Under the pieces are notes generated by a model. The model ran no database searches. It saw nothing but the letters and a program-made list of their open reading frames with translations, and was not told where the DNA came from. From Azospirillum lipoferum (lineage in GTDB: Bacteria; Pseudomonadota; Alphaproteobacteria; Azospirillales; Azospirillaceae), in the NCBI RefSeq assembly GCF_024170005.1, contig NZ_JALJXJ010000004.1, positions 434,001 through 498,000 on the forward strand: DNA of 64,000 bases, in the 5' to 3' direction. Positions 50,606-59,521 of this stretch are shown piece after piece. The position numbers and the translations under genes were made by a program. The stretch's first letter is position 1, and every line of letters begins with the position of its first letter.

Positions 50606-53600
50606 CTACTCCGCCGCCGCCCGGCCGGCGGAGGCGTCGTTGCCGGGCTCCGCCGCGTCCTTCCGCCGCCACGGCCGCAGCCAGCGGCCGAGCCGGTTGC
50701 CCAGCCGGTCCATGTAGAGATAGACCACCGGCGTGGTGTAGAGCGTCAGCACCTGACTGAGCAGAAGCCCGCCGACGATGGCGATGCCCATCGGTTTGCG
50801 CAGTTCCGAGCCGGTGCCGTTCTCCAGCGCCAGCGGCAGGGCGCCGAGCAGGGCCGCCATGGTGGTCATCATGATCGGGCGGAAACGCAGGAGCGAGGCC
50901 TCGTAGATCGAGCGTTCCGGCGCCATGCCCTGGTTGCGCTCCGCCTCCAGGGCGAAGTCGATCATCATGATGGCGTTCTTCTTGACGATGCCGATCAGCA
51001 GCACGATGCCGACGAGCGCGATCAGCGACAGGTCATGGCCGGTCGCCATCAGCGCCAGCAGGGCGCCGATGCCGGCGGACGGCAAGGTCGACAGGATGGT
51101 GATGGGGTGGATCGTGCTCTCGTACAGCACGCCCAGCACGATGTAGACGGCGACCACCGCCGCCAGGATCAGCCAGGGCTGGGTGTCGAGCGAGGAGCGG
51201 AACTCGGCGGCCGTGCCGGCGAAGCGGGCGGTCGCGGTGTCGGGCATGCCGATGCCGTCGCGCGCCTGCTGGATCGCCGCCACCGCCGCCCCCAGCGAGA
51301 CGCCGGGCGCCACGTTGAAGGACAGGGTGACGGAGGGGAACTGGCCCTGGTGGGTGATGACCAGCGGCGCGGTCTTGCGCTCCACCGACACGATGGCGTT
51401 CAAAGGCACGACGGTGCCGCCGCTGGCCTTTACATAGATCTTGGACAGCGACGCCGGGTCCATCTGGAAGGACGGCTCGACCTCCAGGATCACGCGGTAC
51501 TGGTTGGTCTGGGTGTAGATGGTGGAGACCTGACGCTGGCCGAAGGCGTCGTACAGCGTGTCGTCGATGGCCTGGGGCAGCACATGCAGGCGGCTCGCCG
51601 CGTCGCGGTCGATGGTGAGATAGACCTGCAGGCCGTCCGGCTGCTGGTCGGTCGCCACGTCGGTCAGTTCGGGCCTCGCGCGCAAGGCCTCCAGCAGGCG
51701 CGGAGTCCAGCTTTCCAGCTCGCGCGGGTCGGCGTCCTGCAGGACATACTGGTACTGGGTGCGGCTGACCCGGCTGTCGATCTGCACGTCCTGCACCGCC
51801 TGCATGAACAGCGAGACGCCCTTCAGGTCGCCGGTGGCGGCGCGCAGGCGGGCGATGATCTCCTCCGCCGAAGAACTCCGCTGGTCGCGCGGCTTCAGCG
51901 CGATGGTCAGGTTGCCGGTGTTGGTGGTGGCGTTCACCGTGCCGGTGCCGACGAAGCTCGCCACCCCGGCGACGTCGGGATCGCGCCGCACGATGTCGGC
52001 GACCTCGCGCTGGCGCTCCGCCATCGCCTTGACCGAGATGGAAGGGGCGGCGTCGGTGACGCCGATGACGACGCCGGTGTCCTGCTGCGGCAGGAAGCCC
52101 TTCGGCACCACGCCATAGAGGTAGAGGGTGGCGGCCAGCGTCGCGATGGTGACCAGCAGCGTCGCCGGCTGGTGGCGCAGCACGAAGCGCAGCGAGGCGG
52201 CATAGCCGCTCAGCAGCGCGTCGAAGCCGCGCTCGGTCCAGCGGAACAGGCCGTTGGGCTTGCTTTCCGTTTCGGGCTTCAGCAGGCGGGCGCACATCAT
52301 CGGCGTCAGCGTCAGCGAGATCACCGCCGACACCAGCACGGCGATGGACAGCGTGATGGCGAATTCGCGGAACAGCCGGCCGACCACGCCGCCCATGAAC
52401 AGCAGCGGGATGAACACCGCGATCAGCGACAGGGTCAGCGAAACGACGGTGAAGCCGATCTGGCGCGCCCCTTTCAGCGCCGCCTGCAACGGCTTCTCGC
52501 CCTCCTCGATGTAGCGGACGATGTTCTCGATCATCACGATGGCATCGTCGACGACGAAGCCGGACGCGATGGTCAGCGCCATCAGCGACAGGTTGTCCAG
52601 GCTGAAGCCGCACAGCGCCATGATGCCGAAGGTGCCGATCAGCGACAGCGGCAATGCTGCGGCCGGGATCACCGTCGCCCACGCCTTGCGCAGGAACAGG
52701 AAGATCACCAGCACCACCAGCCCGGCGGTCAGCACCAGCGTCTTCTGCACATCGACCACCGAGGCGCGGATGGTCTCCGTCCGGTCGGTCAGCACCGCCA
52801 TGTGGATCTGCGGCGGCAGGCTGGCCTGGAGCGCGGGCAGCAGCTTGCGGATGCGGTCGACCGTGTCGATGATGTTGGCGCCGGGCTGGCGCAGCACGTT
52901 CAGCAGCACGGCCGGCTTGCCGTCATGCCAAGCGGCGAGCCGGGTGTTCTCCACCGAATCGACGACGGTGCCGATGTCGGTCAGCCGCACCGGGCCGCCG
53001 TTCTTGTAGGCGACGATGATCGGGCGGTAGGCGGCGGCATTCTCGATCTGGTCGTTGACGCCGATCGACCAGGACTGGCGCGGGCCGTCGAAGCTGCCCT
53101 TGGGCGCATTCACGTTGGCCTGGGTGATGGTGGTCCGCACGTCCTCCAGCGTCAGGCCGAGACCGGCGACCGCGGCGGGGTTGACCTGGACGCGGACGGC
53201 GGGGCGCAGCCCGCCCTCGATCCCGACATAGCCGACGCCGTCGACCTGGGACAGCTTCTGCGCCAGCAGCGTGTCGGCGGCGTCGCTGACGGTCTCCAGC
53301 CGCAGGGACTCGGAACTCAGCGCCAGCACCATCACCGGCGTGTCGGCCGGGTTGACCTTGTCGTAGACCGGCGGATTGGGCAGGCCCTTGGGCAGAGTGC
53401 CCGACGCGGCGCTGATCGCAGACTGCACATCCTGCGAGGCGGCGTCGATGTCGCGGGTCAGGTCGAATTGCAGGGTGATGACCGACAGCCCGAAGGAGCT
53501 GGTCGACACCATCGACGAGATGCCGGCGATCTGGCCAAGCTGCCGTTCCAGCGGGGCGGTGACTGAGGAGGCCATCACGTCGGGGGCCGCACCCGGCAAC

Positions 53601-53749
53601 TGGGTGGTGACGCGCACCGTCGGGAAATCGACCGTCGGCAGCGAGGAGATCGGCAGGGTGCTGTAGCCCAGCAGGCCCAGCAGCACCACCGCCAGCATCA
53701 GCAGGCCGGTAGCGACCGGCCGCAAGATGAAGGGGGCGGAGATGTTCAT
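50606..53749 (-). CDS. mdtB: RND efflux pump subunit, MdtB-like
   Basis: A 1047-residue RND permease homologous to the next gene. TM1 (FILRPVATGLLMLAVVLLGLLGY), the TM4 pair in GFVVDDAIVMIENIVRY and the lysine in GIVKKNAIMMIDFALEAER are all present, so it should be proton-competent. The order mdtA, mdtB, mdtC matches the enterobacterial operon; the first residue overlaps the mdtA stop codon (ATGA). The C-terminal extension (RRKDAAEPGNDASAGRAAAE) is hydrophilic and cytoplasmic. Confidence 0.93.
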   Translation of the reverse strand: MNISAPFILRPVATGLLMLAVVLLGLLGYSTLPISSLPTVDFPTVRVTTQLPGAAPDVMASSVTAPLERQLGQIAGISSMVSTSSFGLSVITLQFDLTRDIDAASQDVQSAISAASGTLPKGLPNPPVYDKVNPADTPVMVLALSSESLRLETVSDAADTLLAQKLSQVDGVGYVGIEGGLRPAVRVQVNPAAVAGLGLTLEDVRTTITQANVNAPKGSFDGPRQSWSIGVNDQIENAAAYRPIIVAYKNGGPVRLTDIGTVVDSVENTRLAAWHDGKPAVLLNVLRQPGANIIDTVDRIRKLLPALQASLPPQIHMAVLTDRTETIRASVVDVQKTLVLTAGLVVLVIFLFLRKAWATVIPAAALPLSLIGTFGIMALCGFSLDNLSLMALTIASGFVVDDAIVMIENIVRYIEEGEKPLQAALKGARQIGFTVVSLTLSLIAVFIPLLFMGGVVGRLFREFAITLSIAVLVSAVISLTLTPMMCARLLKPETESKPNGLFRWTERGFDALLSGYAASLRFVLRHQPATLLVTIATLAATLYLYGVVPKGFLPQQDTGVVIGVTDAAPSISVKAMAERQREVADIVRRDPDVAGVASFVGTGTVNATTNTGNLTIALKPRDQRSSSAEEIIARLRAATGDLKGVSLFMQAVQDVQIDSRVSRTQYQYVLQDADPRELESWTPRLLEALRARPELTDVATDQQPDGLQVYLTIDRDAASRLHVLPQAIDDTLYDAFGQRQVSTIYTQTNQYRVILEVEPSFQMDPASLSKIYVKASGGTVVPLNAIVSVERKTAPLVITHQGQFPSVTLSFNVAPGVSLGAAVAAIQQARDGIGMPDTATARFAGTAAEFRSSLDTQPWLILAAVVAVYIVLGVLYESTIHPITILSTLPSAGIGALLALMATGHDLSLIALVGIVLLIGIVKKNAIMMIDFALEAERNQGMAPERSIYEASLLRFRPIMMTTMAALLGALPLALENGTGSELRKPMGIAIVGGLLLSQVLTLYTTPVVYLYMDRLGNRLGRWLRPWRRKDAAEPGNDASAGRAAAE

Positions 53750-54984
53750 GAGGGCTGCCGTCCCTCACGCGGGGCGGCGGGGGCGGTGCCGGCCGGGGCT
53801 GCCCCAACCGGCGCTGCCGAGGCGACGGGCTCGACGATGCGGATCTTGGAGCCGGGCTGCAGACGGTACTGGCCGTCCACCACCACCCGCTCGCCGGGGG
53901 TCAGGCCCTCGTCGATGATCGCCTTGGTCTCCTCCTGGCGGGCGACCCTGATCGGGCGCTGCTCCACCGTCAGGTCGTCCTTGATGACGTAGGCGTAGGT
54001 GCCCTGCGGCCCGCGCTGCACCACGGTGGCGGGGACGGTGGTGGCGCCGCGGCGGATGGTGGACAGCAGGCGGACATTGACGAACTGGCCCGGCCACAGC
54101 TTCTGCGGGTCGTTGGGCATCTCGGCCTTCAGCCGGATGGTGCCGGTGCCGGTGTCGATCAAATTGTCCACCACCGACAGCTTGCCGGAGTCGAGCAGGC
54201 GGCGGCCTTCGCGGTCCTGCGCCTCCACCTTCACCGGCCCCTGCGCCTGGGCGGCGAGCACCGCCTGCAACTGCTTCTCCGGCAGGGTGAAGAGGACGGC
54301 GATGGGCTGGATCTGCGTGATGGTGGCGATGCCGTTCTGGTCGCTGGCCCGCACCACGTTGCCCTGGTCGACGTTGCGCAGGCCGATCCGGCCGCTGAGC
54401 GGGGCGGTGATGGTGGTGTAGTTCAACTGGACCTGCACCGCCTCGATCGCCGCCTCGTCGGCGCGGATCTGCGCCTCGTACTGGGCGACCAGGGCGCGCT
54501 GGGTGTCCACCGTCTGGCGCGAGGCGAATTCCTTCAGGCCCATATTGCGCTCGAGGTCGCGGCGGGCATTGGCGAGCTGAGCCTCGTCCTGCGCCTTCTT
54601 GGCGACCGCCTGCGCCAGCTGGGCCTGGAGCGGGCGGGAATCGATGGTCGCCAGCAGGTCGCCGGCCTTGACCAGCTGGCCTTCCTGGAGCGAGACGCGT
54701 TGAAGCTCGCCGTCGACGCGGGCGCGCACGGTGACCGTGTTGAAGGCCTGGACCGTGCCGATGCCGTCGAACCAGATCGGCACGTCCTCGCGCGCCACCG
54801 TGCCGGCCTGAACCGCCACCACGCTGTTGCGCGGTCCGCCGGGAGGAGCGCCGCGCGGACCGGGGGGCTGGCCCGGCTCGGACGTCGCCTGAGGCGCCAG
54901 CTTCTGCTGGACCGCGTACCCGATGCCGCCGACCAGCCCGGCAAGAACAACACCGGTGACCACCGGCTTCCAACGAATCGTCAT
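53746..54984 (-). CDS. mdtA: RND efflux periplasmic adaptor (membrane fusion protein), MdtA-like
   Basis: A 412-residue adaptor. A membrane anchor (VVTGVVLAGLVGGIGYAVQQ) is followed by a lipoyl-like half (TVRARVDGELQRVSLQEGQLVKAGDLLATIDSRPLQAQLAQAVAKKAQDEAQLANAR) with its hairpin coiled coil, then barrel and membrane-proximal domains (LSGRIGLRNVDQGNVVRA). I start at the ATG at 54984, whose length matches MdtA; a GTG at 55116 would add 44 Pro/Arg-rich residues and places its ribosome site in a palindromic repeat. It heads the three-gene efflux operon. Divergent from the siderophore-receptor gene; the intergenic DNA holds Fur-box-like sites on the receptor side. Confidence 0.92.
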   Translation of the reverse strand: MTIRWKPVVTGVVLAGLVGGIGYAVQQKLAPQATSEPGQPPGPRGAPPGGPRNSVVAVQAGTVAREDVPIWFDGIGTVQAFNTVTVRARVDGELQRVSLQEGQLVKAGDLLATIDSRPLQAQLAQAVAKKAQDEAQLANARRDLERNMGLKEFASRQTVDTQRALVAQYEAQIRADEAAIEAVQVQLNYTTITAPLSGRIGLRNVDQGNVVRASDQNGIATITQIQPIAVLFTLPEKQLQAVLAAQAQGPVKVEAQDREGRRLLDSGKLSVVDNLIDTGTGTIRLKAEMPNDPQKLWPGQFVNVRLLSTIRRGATTVPATVVQRGPQGTYAYVIKDDLTVEQRPIRVARQEETKAIIDEGLTPGERVVVDGQYRLQPGSKIRIVEPVASAAPVGAAPAGTAPAAPREGRQPS

Positions 54985-55122
54985 GACCTGTTCCGACGCT
55001 TGTCCGGACGCTTGACCGGACGGCGCGTTCGGCCGCCCCGGTCTTTCTGTCCGTCCCTGGTACGGGGCGGCGGGGCGGATTCGTCGGGGGGGTGGTGAAG
55101 ATTTTTTTAGAGGCACCTGCTG

Positions 55123-55148
55123 CCCTCTCCCGGGGCGGAAGAGGGGGG
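55123..55148. repeat. Single imperfect arm of the GC-rich palindromic repeat
   Basis: CCCTCTCCCGGGGCGGAAGAGGGGGG, in the divergent region between the efflux adaptor and the iron operon. Confidence 0.6.
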
Positions 55149-55189
55149 TGCACGCGATTGTCGGCGTGCATACCCGAATAGGAATTGAA

Positions 55190-55208
55190 GATAATAATCA
55201 TTTGCATT
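55190..55208. promoter_or_regulatory. Fur-box-like site 1
   Basis: GATAATAATCATTTGCATT matches the Fur consensus (GATAATGATAATCATTATC) in both halves and lies 53-71 bp ahead of the siderophore-receptor start. Iron-repressed control is inference from position and family. Confidence 0.65.
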
Positions 55209-55224
55209 ATGAGGGCGTCAAAGT

Positions 55225-55242
55225 GCGAATGATTCTTATTCG
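55225..55242. promoter_or_regulatory. Fur-box-like site 2
   Basis: GCGAATGATTCTTATTCG, a second AT-rich dyad 16 bp after site 1 and just ahead of the GTG start. Together they form a typical iron-regulated promoter. Confidence 0.5.
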
Positions 55243-55260
55243 TATTGAGGGGGCGATCAC

Positions 55261-57450
55261 GTGAAGAGACGAGTGGACGGCGGTCGGATGTCGCGAGGGG
55301 CGGCGTTCGGCGCCATGGTGCTGGGTGGCCTGATGGTGCCGGCGGTGGCCCAGGTGGCGGTGGCGCAAAGTGCCGGGGGGCAGGGCGCCGGTGGACCCGA
55401 TGGTACCGCCTTGCAGATGCCGGCGGTGACGGTGACCGGGCGGGGCGAAACGGCGCTGACGCCGGTGACCGGCTATGTCGCCAACCAGCAGGCGACCGGT
55501 ACCAAGACCGATACGCCGCTGATCGAGACGCCGCAGTCGATCTCCGTCATCCCGGCCGACCAGATCCGCGACCAGAACGCGCAGACGCTGAATCAGGTGG
55601 TGCGCTACACCGCCGGCGTGACGGCGGAGACGCGCGGCGCGGTGGCGACCCGCTATGACCAGTTGAAGATCCGCGGCTTCGACGCCGACACCTATCTGAA
55701 CGGGCTGAAGCTCCAGTCGCTTTATTACACGGCATCGCAGATCGATCCCTATCTGCTGGAGCGGGCGGAGGTGCTGAAGGGCCCGACCTCCGTGCTGTAT
55801 GGGCAGGCGCAGCCCGGCGGCATCATCAATCAGGTCAGCAAGCGCCCGACCGCCACCGCGCTGAACGAGGTCGGGATCGAATACGGCACCGACAATCACT
55901 GGCGCGGCACCGCCGATTTCTCCGGTCCGATCGACAAGGACGGCAAGTTCCTCTACCGGCTGACCGCGGTGGGCCTCAGCGAGGACGGCCAGATCCGGAT
56001 GACGGAGAACGAGCGCATCGCCGTCGCCCCCTCCTTCACCTGGCGGCCGGATGCCGAGACCAGCCTGACCCTGCTGGGCTTCTACCAGCACGACCCGAAG
56101 GGCAATTCCTATGGCGGCATCCCGCCACAGGGTACGGTGCTGTCCAACCCGCTGGGCAAAATCCCGGTCGATTTCTATGACGGCGACCCGAATTACGAGA
56201 AGTTCGACCGCCGTCAGGCCTCGGTCGGCTATGCCTTCGACAAGAAGCTGGGCGACGTCTGGACCATGCGGCTGAACGGGCGCTGGCTGAACGCCAAGGT
56301 CGCCTACGACAGCCTGTATGCCAACGGCCTCGACGCCGACAACCGCACCCTCTACCGCGGCATCGCCACCTCGCGGGAGGAGATGAACGCCTACGCCTTC
56401 GACAACCAGATCGAAGGGCGCTTCTCCACCGGTCCGGTCGGCCACACGCTGCTGGCCGGCGTCGACCATCAGCGGCTGGACGGCCATTACACAGCCGGCT
56501 TCGGGCTGGCGCCATCCATCGACGTCTTCAACCCGGTCTACGGCATCGCCGTCACTCCGCCGGCGGTCTACCGCACCGACATCGACGGCCGTCAGACCGG
56601 CGTCTATCTCCAGGACCAGATGAAGCTGGGCGGCTTCGTCCTGACGGTCGCCGGGCGCCGCGACTGGGCGAAGACCACCTCGACCACCGCGTTCGGCAGC
56701 AGCACACAGTCCGATCAGGCCTGGACCGGCCGCGCCGGCCTGACCTACGTCTTCGAGAACGGCATCGCCCCCTACATCAGCTATGCCGAATCCTTCACGC
56801 CCAGCAGCGGCGTCGATTTCGGCGGCAAGCCCTTCAAGCCGGAGGAGGGGACCCAGTACGAGGTCGGCGTGAAGTATCAGCCGCCCGGCCTCAACAGCCT
56901 GTTCACCGCGGCGCTGTTCGACCTGACCCGCAGCAACCTGCTGACCAGCGACCCCGCCCACCCCGGCTTCTCCGTCCAGACCGGCGAGGCGCGGTCGCGC
57001 GGCATCGAACTGGAGGCCAAGGCCAGCGTCACCAAGGACCTGGAGCTGATCGGCACCTACACCTTCCTCGACACCAAATACACCAAGGACAACAGCGGGC
57101 TGGAGGGCAAGCGCCTGGCCGCCGTGCCGCGCCATCAGGCGTCGGCCTGGGCGATGTACCACATGCCGGAGGGCATCGCGTTGACTGGCCTCGGCGTCGG
57201 CGCCGGCCTGCGCTACACCGGCAGCACCGTGAACACGGCCAATACTTTCAAGGTGCCGTCCTTCACCCTGGTCGACGCCACGGTGTCCTACGACCTGGGC
57301 GCCCTGTCGCCGAAGCTCCAGGGGGCGGAGGTCACCGTCAACGGCAAGAACCTGTTCGACAAGGAATATGTCGCCTCCTGCTACTACGGCGACTGGTGTG
57401 CCTACGGGTATCGGCGGACGGTGACCGCCGGCCTGCGCTACCGCTGGTAA
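55261..57450 (+). CDS. TonB-dependent siderophore receptor
   Basis: A 729-residue outer-membrane receptor, ferrichrome-type group (FhuA/FcuA-like). A signal peptide ends near residue 35 (AVAQSAGG); a TonB box-like LQMPAVTVTG and plug domain follow (TKTDTPLIETPQSISVIPADQI, then LYGQAQPGGIINQVSKRP), and the barrel ends in the aromatic C-terminus LRYRW. The start is the GTG at 55261 with GAGGGGGCG upstream. It heads an iron operon with the PepSY reductase candidate and a small membrane protein; two Fur-box-like sites precede it. The siderophore cannot be named from sequence. Confidence 0.94.
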   Translation: MKRRVDGGRMSRGAAFGAMVLGGLMVPAVAQVAVAQSAGGQGAGGPDGTALQMPAVTVTGRGETALTPVTGYVANQQATGTKTDTPLIETPQSISVIPADQIRDQNAQTLNQVVRYTAGVTAETRGAVATRYDQLKIRGFDADTYLNGLKLQSLYYTASQIDPYLLERAEVLKGPTSVLYGQAQPGGIINQVSKRPTATALNEVGIEYGTDNHWRGTADFSGPIDKDGKFLYRLTAVGLSEDGQIRMTENERIAVAPSFTWRPDAETSLTLLGFYQHDPKGNSYGGIPPQGTVLSNPLGKIPVDFYDGDPNYEKFDRRQASVGYAFDKKLGDVWTMRLNGRWLNAKVAYDSLYANGLDADNRTLYRGIATSREEMNAYAFDNQIEGRFSTGPVGHTLLAGVDHQRLDGHYTAGFGLAPSIDVFNPVYGIAVTPPAVYRTDIDGRQTGVYLQDQMKLGGFVLTVAGRRDWAKTTSTTAFGSSTQSDQAWTGRAGLTYVFENGIAPYISYAESFTPSSGVDFGGKPFKPEEGTQYEVGVKYQPPGLNSLFTAALFDLTRSNLLTSDPAHPGFSVQTGEARSRGIELEAKASVTKDLELIGTYTFLDTKYTKDNSGLEGKRLAAVPRHQASAWAMYHMPEGIALTGLGVGAGLRYTGSTVNTANTFKVPSFTLVDATVSYDLGALSPKLQGAEVTVNGKNLFDKEYVASCYYGDWCAYGYRRTVTAGLRYRW

Positions 57451-57493
57451 ATCCCGTGCCGTCCCTCCTTCCCCCTTGGCAAAGGAAGCCGTC

Positions 57494-58633
57494 ATGACGC
57501 CTGCGAGCCTGCGGGGCTGGCGCCTCGTCCACCGCTGGACCAGCCTGATCTGTTCGGCCAACCTGCTGATCCTCTGCGTCACCGGGCTGATCCTGGTGTT
57601 CCACCACGAGATCCAGCATCTGATGGGGGAGGATCTCGACAGCAGCTACACGGAGGGGCAGGCCCGCCTGCCGCTCCAGTCGCTGGTCGACATCGCGCAG
57701 AAGGCCGACCCGGCGCTGGTGCCCAAGCTGCTGTCCTTCGATCCGGAGGACAAGGCGGTCAACTACATCTATCTGGGCCAGCCGGAGGAGCGCGGTTTCG
57801 ACCTGGGGCGCTGGGTGGTGCTGAACGGCTTCACCGGGGCCAACCAGATGTTGAAGCAGCCGGAGGAGACGCTGGTCGGCTTCCTCTTGAAGCTGCATGT
57901 CGACCTGTTCACCGGCTTCGCCGGCCAGATGTTCGTCGGGGTGATGGGGCTGCTGTTCGTGGTCAGCACGGTCAGCGGGCTGGTCGTCTACGGCCCCTTC
58001 ATGAAGAAGCTGGCCTTCGGCATCCTGCGCTTCGGCCGGGGAACCCGGATTGGCAACATCGACCTGCACAATCTGTTCGGCGTGGCGACCCTGGTCTGGG
58101 CCTTCGTCGTCGGGCTGACCGGCGCCATCCTGTCCTTCTCGCCGCTGATCACCGGCTATTGGCAGAAGACGGAGCTGGCGGCGATGACCGCCCGCCATCC
58201 GGAGCCGATGACGGGACCGGCGGTGTCGATCGACCGGGTGGCCGCGGCTGGGCTGGCGGCCTTTCCCGGCAAGGATCTCGCCTTCATCGCCTATCCCGGC
58301 AACGAGTATGCCGGCAGCCGCCATTTCAGCGTGGTGGTGCGCGGCCATACCGAACTGACGCAGCGGCTGCTCAGCGTCGCCCTGGTCGATGCCGAGACCG
58401 GCGTGGTCGCCGAGGCGGCCGGCACGCCCTGGTACATGACGGTGCTGATGCTGTCGGGGCCGTTCCATTTCGGCGATTACGGCGGCCTGCCGTTGCAGAT
58501 CATCTGGGCGCTGTTCACCATCGTCACCGGGGTGGTGACGGTGACCGGCTTCGTCGTCTGGCTGAAACGGCCGCGGGCGCGGTCGGCATCTGACAGGAAT
58601 GCGTCCGGCGCCAAGCTGGGGAGCAAGGCATGA
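57494..58633 (+). CDS. PepSY-associated transmembrane protein, probable siderophore-iron reductase
   Basis: A 379-residue inner-membrane protein with about four helices (SLICSANLLILCVTGLILVFHH, then MGLLFVVSTVSGLVVYGP, GVATLVWAFVVGLTGAIL, IIWALFTIVTGVVTVTGFVVWL). Conserved histidines in HRW, FHHEIQH and HNLFG could bind haem. This PepSY_TM layout matches FoxB-like proteins that reduce ferric siderophores in the periplasm, and it follows a TonB-dependent receptor gene, as foxB does foxA. The start ATG at 57494 has AAAGGAAG upstream. Reductase activity is inference by family and context. Confidence 0.87.
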   Translation: MTPASLRGWRLVHRWTSLICSANLLILCVTGLILVFHHEIQHLMGEDLDSSYTEGQARLPLQSLVDIAQKADPALVPKLLSFDPEDKAVNYIYLGQPEERGFDLGRWVVLNGFTGANQMLKQPEETLVGFLLKLHVDLFTGFAGQMFVGVMGLLFVVSTVSGLVVYGPFMKKLAFGILRFGRGTRIGNIDLHNLFGVATLVWAFVVGLTGAILSFSPLITGYWQKTELAAMTARHPEPMTGPAVSIDRVAAAGLAAFPGKDLAFIAYPGNEYAGSRHFSVVVRGHTELTQRLLSVALVDAETGVVAEAAGTPWYMTVLMLSGPFHFGDYGGLPLQIIWALFTIVTGVVTVTGFVVWLKRPRARSASDRNASGAKLGSKA

Positions 58634-58821
58634 GCGGGGAAGGCATGAGCGGGGTCTGGCGCATTCCGGCCGCGCTGGCCGTGCTGTCCGTCATCGGGCT
58701 GGCCGCCGCCATTTTGGGCGACGGCCTGTGGGACTGGCTGTGCTGGGCGACCCTGTCGGTGCCGCTGGCCGCCTGCGCGGTCAAGCTGTGGCGGCAGTGG
58801 CCCGGCCGGCCGGCTGCGTGA
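58630..58821 (+). CDS. Small two-helix membrane protein in the iron operon
   Basis: A 63-residue protein of almost pure membrane character: IPAALAVLSVIGLAAAILG and WLCWATLSVPLAACAVKLW. It starts at an ATG overlapping the PepSY stop (ATGA), so it is translationally coupled. Similar short proteins follow PepSY reductases in related genomes as I recall; function unknown, possibly a partner or stabiliser. Confidence 0.75.
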   Translation: MSGEGMSGVWRIPAALAVLSVIGLAAAILGDGLWDWLCWATLSVPLAACAVKLWRQWPGRPAA

Positions 58822-58876
58822 AGGAAGTGCGAAAGGGAATTCTGTCACCTGTCAGTTTTTCTTGACGGTATGTCGG

Positions 58877-58906
58877 CCCACCTGTAAGTAAAATCTTACT
58901 GGTGGG
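58877..58906. promoter_or_regulatory. 12-bp inverted repeat upstream of the ArsR-type regulator
   Basis: CCCACCTGTAAG, TAAAAT centre, CTTACTGGTGGG: 11 of 12 positions pair. It ends 13 bp before the regulator's ATG and is placed to be its own operator. A TTGACG at 58862 lies just outside it and could be a -35 element, but no -10 sits at good spacing. Confidence 0.7.
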
Positions 58907-58919
58907 TGGCGGAGCGGAC

Positions 58920-59246
58920 ATGACCTGCAGCGGCGACCAATTGCTCGAGATGCTGTCGGCGCTGGCAAACCCGCACCGGCTGCGGATCTTGGCGACGCTG
59001 AGCAGCATGGGGCGGACCTATGTCAGTCAACTGGCGCGCGAGATCGGCATCAGCCGCCCGCTTCTGCACCTTCATCTGCGGAAGCTGGAGGAGGCGGGGC
59101 TCGTCACCAGCCGGCTTGAAATCTCTCCGGATGGGAAGGCCCTCAACTTCTTCGAAGTCGCCCCGTTCGCGATCGAGCTGACGCCTGCGGCGATCGCCGA
59201 AGCCGCGCCTTCCCTGACCGCAACCAGCAGACATTCCGACTCCTGA
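58920..59246 (+). CDS. ArsR-type winged-helix transcriptional regulator
   Basis: A 108-residue regulator. LLEMLSALANPHRLRILATLSSMGRTYVSQLAREIGISRPLLHLHLRKLEEAGLV is a winged helix-turn-helix like that of the ArsR/HTH_20 group. There is no CxC metal motif, only one Cys at residue 3, so a metal-sensing role is not supported. It starts at ATG 58920 with GGCGGAGCGG upstream; a palindrome overlaps its promoter. The three small membrane proteins that follow are on the same strand and probably its targets. Confidence 0.88.
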   Translation: MTCSGDQLLEMLSALANPHRLRILATLSSMGRTYVSQLAREIGISRPLLHLHLRKLEEAGLVTSRLEISPDGKALNFFEVAPFAIELTPAAIAEAAPSLTATSRHSDS

Positions 59247-59257
59247 AGGAGCGCCCG

Positions 59258-59521
59258 ATGACCGGCAGAGAATCCTATTTCCTTCTCGTCACGATCCTCG
59301 TCCTGATGACGATCCTCCTGATCTTCGCGATGAAGTATTGTTCGTCGGCCCGCCGGATCCGGGCACAGACCGCCGGCGACGCCGCATACCGCGACCTTGC
59401 CGAGAGGACGCTCAAGGCGCAGGAGGAGCTGACCGCGACCCTGGTTTCGATCAGGGGCAGCGTCACACAGATCGAGGGCCGGCTCGCCAGCGTGGAGAAA
59501 GTCCTGAAGGACGTCGGATGA
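59258..59521 (+). CDS. Small membrane-anchored coiled-coil protein
   Basis: An 87-residue protein with one N-terminal helix (YFLLVTILVLMTILLIFAM) and a cytoplasmic coiled coil (AERTLKAQEELTATLVSIRGSVTQIEGRLASVEKVL). I recognise no family. The stop overlaps the next gene start (ATGATGG/TGA), so it is translated with the DUF3817 gene. Position after the ArsR-type regulator suggests coregulation. Confidence 0.72.
   Translation: MTGRESYFLLVTILVLMTILLIFAMKYCSSARRIRAQTAGDAAYRDLAERTLKAQEELTATLVSIRGSVTQIEGRLASVEKVLKDVG

Noticed and set aside
47459..53566. A 2035-residue plus-strand reading frame opposite the RND genes
   Set aside because: Low-complexity His/Gln/Arg-rich translation antisense to two well-formed RND permeases.
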